From NCBI RefSeq assembly GCF_004369205.1, contig NZ_QFGA01000002.1:992001-1056000 (forward strand): DNA of 64,000 bases, in the 5' to 3' direction. The DNA comes from Pelotomaculum schinkii (lineage in GTDB: Bacteria > Bacillota > Desulfotomaculia > Desulfotomaculales > Pelotomaculaceae). A program made the translations under genes and the position numbers. The notes beneath the pieces are model-generated. The model made no database searches and was not told where the DNA came from. It saw only the letters and a list, made by a program, of their open reading frames with translations. Positions within the stretch are counted from its first letter, which is position 1. Each line of letters begins with the position of its first letter. Positions 43,091-51,816 of the stretch are shown here, piece by piece.

Positions 43091-44032
43091 TCATCTCAGC
43101 GCTTTTCCATTAAGGTAATCGAATTTCTTCCCCTGGTAAATATCCTTCTGCTCCAAATACTCCTCAATACGCTGTTTTACCAGCCACCAACTGACGCCCC
43201 AGTTGCTGAATAGAAGGCTGTCCTTGGGGCCGCGGCCAACCAGTCGCTGGATTACAACGGACGGCTCCAGGTAGGCCAAAAATTCCCCCACCCTTTCCAC
43301 ATAATCCTGCAATGATATAACCTCAAACTCTCCGCGCTCGAACATGTCACCAAGCGCTGTTCCCCGCACCACATACAGGGAATGTAGTTTTACATATTCC
43401 ACACCGAGGGCGGAAAGGATTTTAGCGTTTTCCACAGTGTCGGCCAGTTCGTCCCAGGGCAGATTCAGGATCAGGTGCGCACAGGCAGCAAACCCGTGTT
43501 TTTTGATCCTCAGTACGGCATCGATAAACTCCGCCAGGGTATGTCCCCGGTTGACCCTGGCCAGGGTGCGATAGTTAACCGTCTGCAGGCCAAGCTCAAT
43601 ATTGATATCCACACCATGGTCTTCCTTTACCGCATACAAAAAATCCAGGTAACTGTCGTTTACACAGTCAGGCCTGGTTGAGACGGATATGCCCACCACG
43701 TCCTGGTCCAAAGCGTCCAGAATATTTGCCTTGAAGCGGTCAAACGGCAGGTATGTATTGGTGAATGCCTGAAAGTAAACAATAAATTTTCCGGCATTGT
43801 ATCGTTTGCGAAAGAACGCTTTATTCATGGCCACCTGCTGTCCTACTGCCAGATCATTGGACAAACACTCGAACCCTGAACCATCTTCATCGCAAAAGAT
43901 GCACCCGCCCCAACCGACTTTTCCGTCACGATTGGGGCAGGTCCCAGGCAGGTTGACCGGGAGTTTGTATACCTTTTCTCCAAATTTCTTGACCAGGTGT
44001 TCTGAATACAGGTTGTAGCGGTTTTTCCCCAT
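43091..44032 (-). CDS. TIGR01212-family radical SAM protein (YtqA-like)
   Basis: About 313 residues. The cluster motif is variant: GTCPNRDGKVGWGGCIFCDE, a CX10CX2C arrangement characteristic of this family rather than CX3CX2C. Later blocks GISVSTRPDCVNDSYLD, LGLQTVNYRTLARVNRGH and HLILNLPWD match the Elp3-like radical SAM fold. Substrate unknown; a tRNA or cofactor modification role is often assumed. ATG at 44032 follows AGGTGGGGGAG and is favoured over the GTG at 44044. Confidence 0.88.
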   Translation of the reverse strand: MGKNRYNLYSEHLVKKFGEKVYKLPVNLPGTCPNRDGKVGWGGCIFCDEDGSGFECLSNDLAVGQQVAMNKAFFRKRYNAGKFIVYFQAFTNTYLPFDRFKANILDALDQDVVGISVSTRPDCVNDSYLDFLYAVKEDHGVDINIELGLQTVNYRTLARVNRGHTLAEFIDAVLRIKKHGFAACAHLILNLPWDELADTVENAKILSALGVEYVKLHSLYVVRGTALGDMFERGEFEVISLQDYVERVGEFLAYLEPSVVIQRLVGRGPKDSLLFSNWGVSWWLVKQRIEEYLEQKDIYQGKKFDYLNGKALR

Positions 44033-44220
44033 TGGCTCCCCCACCTTAATTGAAATATAAATTTATATTACCACGTGGATAATAGTTTGGAAAATCCAGC
44101 CTTTCCAGTCTGTGGAAGACAGCTTTAATCTTGCAATGCTTTGCCTCACAGGTTATTATAGACTAAGATTATTTTTGAGCGGCAAAATCTTTTATTTAGG
44201 TAAAGGGGAAAAGTGGCTGA

Positions 44221-44895
44221 GTGGTTAATGAAAATATGCTGTCCCGTTTCGCTTTAACCCTAAAGCTGTGCTGGCATTATATTGTTGCCCTCAGCGTGCT
44301 GGCAGCAGTGTTTTACCTTATATTTCCAACCCTGGCAGTTGTACCGGTAGTTCTGATCGTCTTTGTTTTATTCTTTTTCCGTAATCCTAAAAGGAATGTC
44401 CCTGACGACAAGAACTGTATTCTTTCTCCGGCGGACGGCGTGATTATGGAGATTGACGAGGTGATTGAAGACAGGTTTATCCAGGGTCCTGCTATACGCA
44501 TCAGCATCTTTCTATCTATTCTAAATGTTCACCTCAACCGCTCCCCCTTGCAAGGTGAGGTAAGGTACAGGTACTATCGACCGGGCAAGTTTATCCCGGC
44601 CTTTAAAAGCCACGCCTCAGATATAAATGAGAAGAATTTTATAGGCATAGAAAGCGGCGATTTTAAAGTGCTGGTCTGCCAGATTACCGGGTTCATCGCC
44701 CGCCGTATTAAGTGCTGGGCGGACGAAGGGAAAAGGTTGGCAGTTGGAGAATTAATTGGTATCATAAAATTTGGCTCGGGTACTGAAATATTCATTCCTA
44801 CCGGCTCTGATTTATATGTCAAAAAAGGTGATAAGGTCAAGGCTGGAGAAAGTGCCCTGGGAATGCTCCCGCCCGGCTTAGACGATAATAAATGA
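44221..44895 (+). CDS. psd: phosphatidylserine decarboxylase (short, pyruvoyl type)
   Basis: Decarboxylates phosphatidylserine to phosphatidylethanolamine at the membrane. N-terminal hydrophobic helices (FPTLAVVPVVLIVFVLFFF), ILSPADGVIMEIDEV, ISIFLSILNVHLNRSP and the self-cleavage site in GIIKFGSGTEIFIPTG (Gly-Ser bond; Ser becomes the pyruvoyl group). 224 residues, typical of the archaeal/Firmicute-type enzyme. GTG start with AAGGGG 12 bases upstream. The next gene makes its substrate. Confidence 0.93.
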   Translation: MVNENMLSRFALTLKLCWHYIVALSVLAAVFYLIFPTLAVVPVVLIVFVLFFFRNPKRNVPDDKNCILSPADGVIMEIDEVIEDRFIQGPAIRISIFLSILNVHLNRSPLQGEVRYRYYRPGKFIPAFKSHASDINEKNFIGIESGDFKVLVCQITGFIARRIKCWADEGKRLAVGELIGIIKFGSGTEIFIPTGSDLYVKKGDKVKAGESALGMLPPGLDDNK

Positions 44896-44908
44896 TGGGG
44901 GTGAACAT

Positions 44909-45412
44909 ATGAGCAGGATGGAGATAATGCCAAACTTATGTACAGCCGCTAATTTACTGCTCGGCGTATCTGCCATCACCTCTGTAATAAACTACAACTT
45001 CCAGTTAAGCGTTGTCCTTATTGTACTGGCCGCCGTTTTGGACCGGGTTGACGGGATTTTAGCCCGCCGCTGCAACGCTGTATCGAATTTTGGCAAGGAG
45101 TTTGATTCTCTAGCCGATCTGGTTTCCTTCGGTGTGGCCCCCGCCGCTCTGCTCTACAGCAGTGCGCTGGCGCACCACCTTAGCACCCCGGGGTTGCTTT
45201 GCTTTTTGCTCTTCACACTGTGCGGCGCCCTGCGACTGGCCAGATTTAACGTAACACAGTCGACAACCTTTTTTCTGGGTGTCCCTATCACTGCTGCCGG
45301 CGCTATACTGTCTATACTGGTGCTCTTGGTACCCAGCACTCCTGCGGTGTTAATTCTCAGCATCATTTTGGCGCTCCTGATGGTAAGCAGCATTCGCATT
45401 CCCAAAATCTAA
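44909..45412 (+). CDS. pssA: CDP-diacylglycerol-serine O-phosphatidyltransferase
   Basis: Makes phosphatidylserine from CDP-diacylglycerol and serine. The CDP-alcohol phosphotransferase signature DG-x2-AR-x8-G-x3-D-x3-D is intact from DGILARR to FDSLAD. Several membrane helices. 167 residues. It lies 13 bases after psd on the same strand, so the two form a phosphatidylethanolamine operon that ends at a strong terminator. Confidence 0.95.
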   Translation: MSRMEIMPNLCTAANLLLGVSAITSVINYNFQLSVVLIVLAAVLDRVDGILARRCNAVSNFGKEFDSLADLVSFGVAPAALLYSSALAHHLSTPGLLCFLLFTLCGALRLARFNVTQSTTFFLGVPITAAGAILSILVLLVPSTPAVLILSIILALLMVSSIRIPKI

Positions 45413-45444
45413 ATCATTTAGGTACATATATTAACAATTATCGC

Positions 45445-45475
45445 AAAAGCGCCTGGATGTGGTCCAGGCGCTTTT
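45445..45475. terminator. rho-independent terminator between convergent genes
   Basis: AAAAGCGCCTGGA pairs perfectly with TCCAGGCGCTTTT. The A/T flanks let it act for pssA and for the convergent gene at 45499. Confidence 0.92.
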
Positions 45476-45498
45476 ATCTTTCTTTAGGTTTTTCTTTA

Positions 45499-46239
45499 TT
45501 AGGCCCTCTGGATAAAGCTTGTAATATTATTCTTGACCAGATTCCCGGTCGTACTGAAGAACTCGTCCAGCTCATTATCTACGCTTGCCGCAGCTTTTTC
45601 AATGAGGAGCGCCACCTTTTTGGTGTCTATTTCCACTTTGTGTTTAAAGAACATTTGAAGCCTGTATTTTTCGGCCAGGGACTCTGCGTCGGCCTTATCT
45701 TGTTCAATTAGCCCGGCAAACTTTTCAACCCTGTAAGGTAATTTTATGTCATTACGTTTCCAAAGGTCGTGTAACATCTCGTTAACTTCGGATATTAAAA
45801 CACGGTTGGCAAAGGCGCTCTTAAATCGTTCGCTGTAAAAATCACGCGAACTGACCAGCAGCTCAATACCCATTTCGACAATATTATGCGCCTTCCACCA
45901 GCCCATGGACAGCGGAATATTGCAGGCCTCCACAGTCTCTAAAATAAACGGCTTGGCCTTTTCAAAACAGTAACCCTTTTCAAAATCCAGGTATTTCTCA
46001 TCCCCGTAGTAGTCGAGCCCTTTGGGCACAAACCCGTGGGTTAAAAGCGCCTTTCCAAAGTCTAGAAGAGTGTTGTGCTTCTTAAGAAAACTATATATTT
46101 CCTCCCCCTTGCTGTGCGACTCATAGTGATCAAAAAGACCCCCGCTAAGTATATCAGGCAGAATACTGCCCAGCGTAACGGGGTCCCCCTTTGTTCTGGT
46201 AATCCATTCAGCAAAGCAGATATGGGTCTGTGGATACAA
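45499..46239 (-). CDS. zinc-dependent phospholipase C-like protein
   Basis: 246 residues beginning YPQTHICFAEWITRTKGDP, then TLGSILPDIL and HYESHSKGEEIYSFLKKH. These His/Asp positions fit the zinc-dependent phospholipase C/P1 nuclease-like family, and HNIVEMGIELLVSSRD adds another His-Glu pair. There is no signal peptide, so it is cytoplasmic and its substrate is unknown. TTG start with GGGGGGAG upstream. Confidence 0.6.
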   Translation of the reverse strand: MYPQTHICFAEWITRTKGDPVTLGSILPDILSGGLFDHYESHSKGEEIYSFLKKHNTLLDFGKALLTHGFVPKGLDYYGDEKYLDFEKGYCFEKAKPFILETVEACNIPLSMGWWKAHNIVEMGIELLVSSRDFYSERFKSAFANRVLISEVNEMLHDLWKRNDIKLPYRVEKFAGLIEQDKADAESLAEKYRLQMFFKHKVEIDTKKVALLIEKAAASVDNELDEFFSTTGNLVKNNITSFIQRA

Positions 46240-46477
46240 TTTTTTCTCCCCCCATAAAAAAACAGCGCCTCCGCCGCCAGTAATAGGTTGTTTTATTTAA
46301 TCATTTGATAAAATTAGAATAACTTAAATTCTATCAAATTACAACACCTAGATTGGTTATTAAAAGAGGGAGTTTATCAAAAAGGCAAGACTTTCACTTG
46401 CTTAAAGAATATCTGTCTGGTATAATAACCTTTGCGAGTACAGGTAGTTCCCTCTCATTAAGGCTTCCAGTAAACAT

Positions 46478-46560
46478 GTCGGAGTGGCGGAATAGGCAGA
46501 CGCGCACGTTTGAGGGGCGTGTGGGTGACCGTGCGGGTTCAAGTCCCGCCTCCGACACCA
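46478..46560 (+). tRNA. tRNA-Leu (anticodon GAG), site of element integration
   Basis: The acceptor GTCGGAG pairs with CTCCGAC and CCA is encoded at 46558-46560. The anticodon loop TTGAGGG gives GAG, and a variable arm is present (83 bases in all). Its last 21 bases are repeated at 61896-61916, so a 15.4-kb element now separates the tRNA from its original terminator. Confidence 0.96.
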
Positions 46561-48221
46561 GTTAAAAACCGCACATTGTTGGATGTTAAAATTTCTGTCT
46601 CATGAACCTGAATTGGGTCTGCGTACCAGTGGATGGTGATACGAGAAGCTTCTGGATCAAATTCCATTCGGCGAATAAATGTACGTATAAACTCCCTACG
46701 CTCTCGGTTAGTTCCATGTGCTAAGACCTGATCTAAACTTTGGACGTAATCCCTTAATCGAATAGTGTCTATTTTTTCTAAAGCTGGCTTGGACAGAGCC
46801 TGCTTTTCTTTTTGTTTTTCCATCTCGCTGATTTCTACTTTTCTCTGTTTAATGGCATCATTATAGAGCTCGATGTTTTCTCCTGATGCAACAGCTGCAA
46901 TAAGATTTTTAATTTCAGCTTGTTTCTCAATAATAACCTTTTCAATTTTTTTAGCGGCCTGCCGGTACTCTTTGGTTTCAGCGTCAATTGCAGCCGATAT
47001 CTTTTCTACCAGTGATTCTAATGCTTCAGGAGAAAACCTTAACCTAATTTGCTTAATTACTTCAGTTTCAAGCCAAATCTTATCCACCCTTACATCCTGG
47101 CAAGCCTCTCTTCCTTGATAGGTTATTGTACCACAGCGGTACTTGTTAGCGTGTCGCCCCCCTTGTATATAGCTCGCCATTCTTCCTCCACAAGCTAGGC
47201 AAACAAAGAAGTCCTCCCCATCATAATTTTTACCGGTGAATAGCCAGGGGCTGTCATGTAAGCGGGGCGGAGTTTTACTTCTTTGTTTTCTTCCACACAA
47301 TTTCCGAGCTAATAATGCTTCTTCCTCAGTAATAATAGCAGGGTGTGCATTTGCAACTTTTACCCATTCGTCTTTATCTTTAAAACGTGTACCCTTGGCC
47401 TGTCTATCTTCACGATTCCAGAAGGCATAGCCGGCAGTCTGAAGCAGCCTGTCCTCTCTAAACAACTCACTAATAAAACTTACGCAAATTGGCCTTCCCT
47501 CAGGACTTTTCACTCCCTGGGAGTTCAAATATTCAACTATTGCTTTATGTGACATTCGCTTTTTTATTTTACACTCCAACACAATAGTTTTTAACAGCGG
47601 CCCCCATTCATCGTCAACCTCCCATAGTTGTTTATAAATTGGGAATCCTCGATGATCAACTCCGCGCTCTACTCGGATATTTCGAAAACCTGCTGGTGCA
47701 CGACCGCCGTTTTTAAAACACCACCCTGTTTCCGGATCGCGCATTGCAATATTTCCTTTCATTTTTTCCAAAACATGTAATGAAGTTGCAAGACTTTCAG
47801 TTTCTGATCTGGTTTCATCTATTGACTCCATCCATTTCCCTTGAATCGTATTCGGGTCATACGGGCTTGTTACTGAAATAACCTGGATACCATGTTCCTC
47901 AAGACCAGCTTTTAAGATATTCGCTTTCCGTTTTCTGCGACAAAAACGAGTTGCATCATGTACTAAAAACAATGATACATGGGAATCGCGTTTTGCAAGC
48001 TCAAGCAGATATTCGAATCTAGGCCGTACTACATCGTCTCTGAATGCTGATTTACCGTCGTCGAATTCTTCAGCAATGATTTCAACATCATTTTGGGCCG
48101 CCCATTTTCGAATAGCTTCAAGCTGTGTTGGGATCGAAACTCCTTTCTCCATTTGCCTCGGATCAGAAACTCTGGCGTAAGCTACTGCGTACTTTTTTTT
48201 CGTTGTTTTTACTCTGCACAT
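46539..48221 (-). CDS. large serine recombinase (integrase)
   Basis: 560 residues. The N-terminal resolvase domain shows the catalytic Ser in AVAYARVSDPRQMEKGVSIP and the ATRFCRRKRKANIL segment. A recombinase domain (residues 180-290), a zinc ribbon (FVCLACGGRM...YRCGTITYQGREAC) and a coiled coil (residues 415-480) follow. ATG at 48221 has AGGAGGTGAC upstream. The gene reads outward into tRNA-Leu: its last codons (GVGGGT, stop) are the antisense of the tRNA 3' end, so the stop codon is supplied by the host. Excision would alter the C-terminus. Confidence 0.95.
   Translation of the reverse strand: MCRVKTTKKKYAVAYARVSDPRQMEKGVSIPTQLEAIRKWAAQNDVEIIAEEFDDGKSAFRDDVVRPRFEYLLELAKRDSHVSLFLVHDATRFCRRKRKANILKAGLEEHGIQVISVTSPYDPNTIQGKWMESIDETRSETESLATSLHVLEKMKGNIAMRDPETGWCFKNGGRAPAGFRNIRVERGVDHRGFPIYKQLWEVDDEWGPLLKTIVLECKIKKRMSHKAIVEYLNSQGVKSPEGRPICVSFISELFREDRLLQTAGYAFWNREDRQAKGTRFKDKDEWVKVANAHPAIITEEEALLARKLCGRKQRSKTPPRLHDSPWLFTGKNYDGEDFFVCLACGGRMASYIQGGRHANKYRCGTITYQGREACQDVRVDKIWLETEVIKQIRLRFSPEALESLVEKISAAIDAETKEYRQAAKKIEKVIIEKQAEIKNLIAAVASGENIELYNDAIKQRKVEISEMEKQKEKQALSKPALEKIDTIRLRDYVQSLDQVLAHGTNRERREFIRTFIRRMEFDPEASRITIHWYADPIQVHETEILTSNNVRFLTGVGGGT
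46540..46560 (+). repeat. attL-type site (tRNA-Leu 3' end)
   Basis: 21 bases (core AAGTCCCGCCTCCGACACCA) identical to 61896-61916. It is followed by GTTAAAAACC (46561-46570), the inverse of GGTTTTTAAC before the other copy. Confidence 0.9.
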
Positions 48222-48567
48222 TTTTAGTCACCTCCTTTGCATAAGCTATCTAAAAGCTTCCCTTCTAATTGAGCTTCTTCCTGCCTACATATACATGATA
48301 TTGAGCAAATAGTGAAAGAAGAATGTTCTCACGGCTTACCTTGAGCCCCGGTGGAGTTGGCTCCGGCTCCAGCACGTTTTTTATGACAATTATAGGCTGT
48401 TTATTATGTTTAGCACGTTTTGAGTTGCTGACAGACACATATGCCCCCCCCCGCTGTAAAGTTAAGTTTTAAGAAAGGAAAAGCCCTGGGTATATTACCC
48501 AAAACAAAGATGATTGATTTTAATCTAACACAATGTTAAAATTAATACGAAAGGTGGAAAATACTGT
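48222..48567. other. gene-free stretch between recombinase and HEPN gene
   Basis: No credible frame. It contains two AGCACGTTTT motifs about 40 bases apart (near 48370 and 48411) and a C-rich run near 48447. The divergent genes on each side mean their promoters must lie here. Confidence 0.5.
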
Positions 48568-48951
48568 ATGCTTATAGAAACTGCCGAGTGGCTTACCCAG
48601 GCCGAATATGACCTAGATACAGCAGATAGCCTTTACCAAGCCGGAAGGTATATCTACACTATCTTCATGTGCCATCTGGCAGTTGAAAAAACACTAAAAG
48701 CGCTTGTGGTTGAAAGAACAGGCAAAGTCCCACCCAAGACTCATAACCTTATTCAACTGATAAAACTTGGGCAACCTAGTCTTAACAATGAACAGACAAG
48801 GTTTGTTACCCGCTTAAGCCTAGCTGGAATTGTTACAAGGTATCCCGAGGAACTCAAAAAGGCATTGAGTGATTACCCGCCTTCAGTTACAAGGGATTAC
48901 CTGAAGAGAGCAAAGGATGTGTTTAAATGCCTGAAACAACAAATAGGGTAG
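48568..48951 (+). CDS. HEPN-domain protein (toxin-type partner of MNT)
   Basis: 127 residues, all helical. AEYDLDTADSLYQAGRYIYT and CHLAVEKTLKALVVERTG then PPKTHNLIQLI match the HEPN pattern of small two-gene modules. ATG with GAAAGGTGG upstream. HEPN proteins in such pairs are RNases or are AMPylated by the partner. The Rx4-6H catalytic motif of HepT is not obvious here, so activity is uncertain. It overlaps the nucleotidyltransferase gene by 25 bases. Confidence 0.8.
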   Translation: MLIETAEWLTQAEYDLDTADSLYQAGRYIYTIFMCHLAVEKTLKALVVERTGKVPPKTHNLIQLIKLGQPSLNNEQTRFVTRLSLAGIVTRYPEELKKALSDYPPSVTRDYLKRAKDVFKCLKQQIG

Positions 48952-49268
48952 CTGAAATTGTTAAAGCCTATCTGATTGTTCTCAAAAAAAAAGGGATTCC
49001 TCTCCAAAGGGCATATTTATTCGGTTCCCAGGCAAAGGGCGCAGCCGGGCCTTATAGCGACATTGACGTAATCGTTGTTTCCCAAGCTTTTACCGGTATG
49101 CCACAGTGGAAAAGGTGGGAAATCCTTGGTGACGCACTGGCTGAAATAATGGAACCTATTGAAGTGCGGGGTTACGCGCCGAATGAAATCGACCAGGCGC
49201 AAAAACAAAAAGCCAGCTTAATTTACGAAGTGCTGACTGAACCCGGAACAATTGAATATAGAGTATAG
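48927..49268 (+). CDS. MNT-type minimal nucleotidyltransferase (antitoxin-type partner)
   Basis: 113 residues with the pol-beta nucleotidyltransferase signature: RAYLFGSQAKGAAGPYSDID, where GS and the DxD pair bind nucleotide and metal. Known MntA antitoxins AMPylate HEPN toxins. It starts inside the HEPN gene and is followed by a hairpin, so the two form one unit. Possible roles are toxin-antitoxin maintenance of the element or phage defence. Confidence 0.85.
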   Translation: MPETTNRVAEIVKAYLIVLKKKGIPLQRAYLFGSQAKGAAGPYSDIDVIVVSQAFTGMPQWKRWEILGDALAEIMEPIEVRGYAPNEIDQAQKQKASLIYEVLTEPGTIEYRV

Positions 49269-49284
49269 CAAAATAAAGAGTATT

Positions 49285-49312
49285 CACCCGGCAGGTTTCC
49301 CCGCCGGGTATT
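49285..49312 (+). terminator. hairpin after the HEPN/MNT pair
   Basis: CCCGGC pairs with GCCGGG around an AGGTTTCCCC loop and is flanked by AT-rich DNA. It lies between convergent genes. Confidence 0.6.
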
Positions 49313-49320
49313 TGAATATT

Positions 49321-49677
49321 TTAACGCATTTCTTCAGCCACGCTCTCAGGAATATACATTCGGTCGTCAGTATCGATATATGCTGCTGCCGGCATTATAA
49401 ACGGAACTCCGTTTTTATATGCTTTTGCTGAACCATCAACAAACTGATATACATCAAAATAATCCTTACCACCCGTAGGGGGATCAGTAAACACAAAAAC
49501 TTGTGGTATATATCCACCAGTCATCTCGAAGTACACCACGTCTCCATAACTCTCAGCATAGGCACGAATGGAAACCATACTAATTTCCTGCTGCTCATTG
49601 GGTGACATTGATTCTTCTGCCATTGCTGGCAAAACTAAAATAAACGTCATTATAGTTGCTAATAAAAACTTTTTCAA
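49321..49677 (-). CDS. small exported protein, unrecognised
   Basis: A TTG at 49677, 9 bases after GGAG, gives a signal peptide (KKFLLATIMTFILVLPAMA) and a 95-residue mature protein with YGDVVYFEMTGGYIPQVFVF and PPTGGKDYFDVYQFVDG. An in-frame ATG at 49686 lies almost on the ribosome site. Likely beta-rich and secreted. First of several exported proteins on this strand within the element. Confidence 0.55.
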   Translation of the reverse strand: MKKFLLATIMTFILVLPAMAEESMSPNEQQEISMVSIRAYAESYGDVVYFEMTGGYIPQVFVFTDPPTGGKDYFDVYQFVDGSAKAYKNGVPFIMPAAAYIDTDDRMYIPESVAEEMR

Positions 49678-49822
49678 ATTTTTCATCTCCAATCGTATAA
49701 TATTAATTCCTTTGGCAATCATCCCACGGAACGGCAAAAAAAAGCTCCTCAAACACCCCCTTTATATACTGAAAAATAATAAGCATGCCTCCTGGTAGTT
49801 CATGCACTACAGGGGGCTTGTT

Positions 49823-51451
49823 TCACTGTGCCAGGCTGTTGACACCTGTCCCGTTAACCAACAATTGGGCAGTTATTGGACTTAATTGCTGCATATAAGA
49901 GCCACTTTTCGTTTGGGAAACACACACACAGTCGCCATCATCTGAACAGACCTCATGAAATGTGACAGTGTTATACTCGACTTGCACGGTAATGTTAGAA
50001 GCCGTAATATTATAATTTTTGGGCTCCTGATTTATTAGTTGGTCTGTAAACCAATCCAAGATATAAGCACCGTCCATAGCCCATAGTTCTTTAAAACTCG
50101 CCGTTGCTTTCTGTCTGCCTGATACATCCATCGATATAGTTTCATCACCTATTGGTGGCAAAGGTTGACCGAACGTAAATTCCGGGTTCTGCTTCGGATA
50201 CGATAGATCCGCGCCTACTATGCGCCAACCCGTAATCCTGGTATACGCTGGTGCGCAGCCACCGGATGGAGGAAGCGGTGGTGCTACGGTAGTGCTGTAG
50301 TCTGGTTCCACCATGTTTTCGCTATACGCGATACTTTGCATCACTGGAGGCACCAGATTTGCCGTAACTATATCTGTCCACTTGGCTGTCCCGGGGGCAC
50401 GGGACGTGCTGCCGTCCTGGCTGACAGCCTGGAAAGTCAGGCTGCCGGGAGTATTGTTGCTGGGCGGCGGGAGCTGCTGCTCCTGGACTATCAGCTGGGC
50501 ATGGCCCTGCAGTGTCTTGCCGTTCACAGCGTAGGTTGCCGTAACCTGGGTAGCACCGGCAGATTTGCCGGTTGCCAGGCCATTGTTAGCGCCGATTATG
50601 GCAATAGAGCTGTTCGCAGTTACCCAGTTGCTGAAGTTAGTCACGTCTTGGCCGTTACCAGCACCCTGACTCTGTGAGTAGGTTGCGACGTATTGCTGCG
50701 TATCACCTACATTAATAATGGCCGATACCGGTGTTACCACAAGAAGATCGAGGTTGTCTAAAAGCATATTAGGCATTATCGGTACGGTGACGTAGTTTAT
50801 CTGCCCGTTTTCACCATATCGCCACATCCTACCGATGCCCCAGGCCAGATCGGTTGGAGGCGCCAACACGTGAATGTATTGTTGGATGTTGTCCCAGAAG
50901 TCCTGGGTTTCAGAAGTGACGCCTTTTACCTGGTAGTTGTTTGCGTTGCTGGGGTCTGTATAGTACACCAGGATGCCCTGGCGGATGTTTTGGGCGTAAA
51001 GGTCGGTACCGTCGAGGCCGTTGTTGAAATCAACGGTGTAATTAGTGGTGACATCACTATTCCACCAAGGCTGATACACCCATTGCTGGTCCTCGAAATA
51101 ACCGCTGTGCGATACGTCCGGAGGAAAAGCCACGTTGGTGTAGTCCTCGCCACTCAGGGTATATCCCAGGTACCGGCTCTGGCTGTCTTTAGTATCACCG
51201 TGGGGACCCCCATAGACTAGGCAGCCGAAATAGTTATCTCCTTTGAGATATTTGGACAGGATCGGGATAGAGACATAGTTAATGGAATCGCCTTTTTGGT
51301 TGTTTTGCTCGTAGTAAGCTCCTGAATTCTGAAGCGCATCATTTATAGCTGTCTGGGCGTCGATGAGCTGTCCGGCGACGGCCGGCAGCACGGCAGTCAA
51401 AAAAAGAAAGACTGCCGCAAGTGCGAACAATCTCTTGAACACCAAAATCAC
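49823..51451 (-). CDS. secreted protein with bacterial Ig-like (BIG) domain
   Basis: 542 residues. The signal peptide is LFALAAVFLFLTAVLPAVAG. The N-terminal region has two similar blocks (INYVSIPILSKYLKGDNYFG and INYVTVPIMPNMLLDNLD), suggesting an internal duplication. A BIG-type domain (VSAIINVGDTQQYVATYSQS...NGLATGKSAGATQVTATY) lies near residues 240-330. The C-terminal region is Cys-containing (CSDDGDCVCV). It is probably displayed or shed at the surface. An exact family was not recognised. Confidence 0.7.
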   Translation of the reverse strand: MILVFKRLFALAAVFLFLTAVLPAVAGQLIDAQTAINDALQNSGAYYEQNNQKGDSINYVSIPILSKYLKGDNYFGCLVYGGPHGDTKDSQSRYLGYTLSGEDYTNVAFPPDVSHSGYFEDQQWVYQPWWNSDVTTNYTVDFNNGLDGTDLYAQNIRQGILVYYTDPSNANNYQVKGVTSETQDFWDNIQQYIHVLAPPTDLAWGIGRMWRYGENGQINYVTVPIMPNMLLDNLDLLVVTPVSAIINVGDTQQYVATYSQSQGAGNGQDVTNFSNWVTANSSIAIIGANNGLATGKSAGATQVTATYAVNGKTLQGHAQLIVQEQQLPPPSNNTPGSLTFQAVSQDGSTSRAPGTAKWTDIVTANLVPPVMQSIAYSENMVEPDYSTTVAPPLPPSGGCAPAYTRITGWRIVGADLSYPKQNPEFTFGQPLPPIGDETISMDVSGRQKATASFKELWAMDGAYILDWFTDQLINQEPKNYNITASNITVQVEYNTVTFHEVCSDDGDCVCVSQTKSGSYMQQLSPITAQLLVNGTGVNSLAQ

Positions 51452-51478
51452 TCTCCCAATATTATTTTAATTACGTCC

Positions 51479-51763
51479 CTATTTTAGACGTTTTAGTATG
51501 ACGACTTCTTCTTCCTGGGTGGAAAGCCGGCTGTCGATCTTCTTAATGTCAGCCCAAATATACTTAAGCTCATTTTTAATTTCTGCCTGACCTTGTTCAA
51601 GTGCCTTCTGACCTTGTTCGAGCGACTTTACGCTTTGATCGAGTCCCTTCTGGCCTTGTTCGAGCGACTTTACACTTTGCTCGAGTCCCTTCTGGCCATC
51701 CGTAAGCGCTTTCAGTTGTTCAAGCACAAGCCTTTGGAATTGTTCATTATCCATGTCTACCAA
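51479..51763 (-). CDS. coiled-coil protein with 14-residue tandem repeats
   Basis: 94 residues. KGLEQSVKSLEQGQ and KGLDQSVKSLEQGQ are tandem 14-residue copies, with a shorter KALEQGQ unit after them (two heptads each). The protein continues as a charged coiled coil (AEIKNELKYIWADIKKIDSR). The 42-bp repeats are visible in the DNA. There is no signal peptide. It may be an oligomeric tether or cytoplasmic partner of the neighbouring genes. Repeat number could vary between strains. Confidence 0.7.
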   Translation of the reverse strand: MVDMDNEQFQRLVLEQLKALTDGQKGLEQSVKSLEQGQKGLDQSVKSLEQGQKALEQGQAEIKNELKYIWADIKKIDSRLSTQEEEVVILKRLK

Positions 51764-51816
51764 CTCCCAACAATCACCCTAATAAGTATTTCCACGAGAA
51801 CCTCGTTTTTCCTGCA

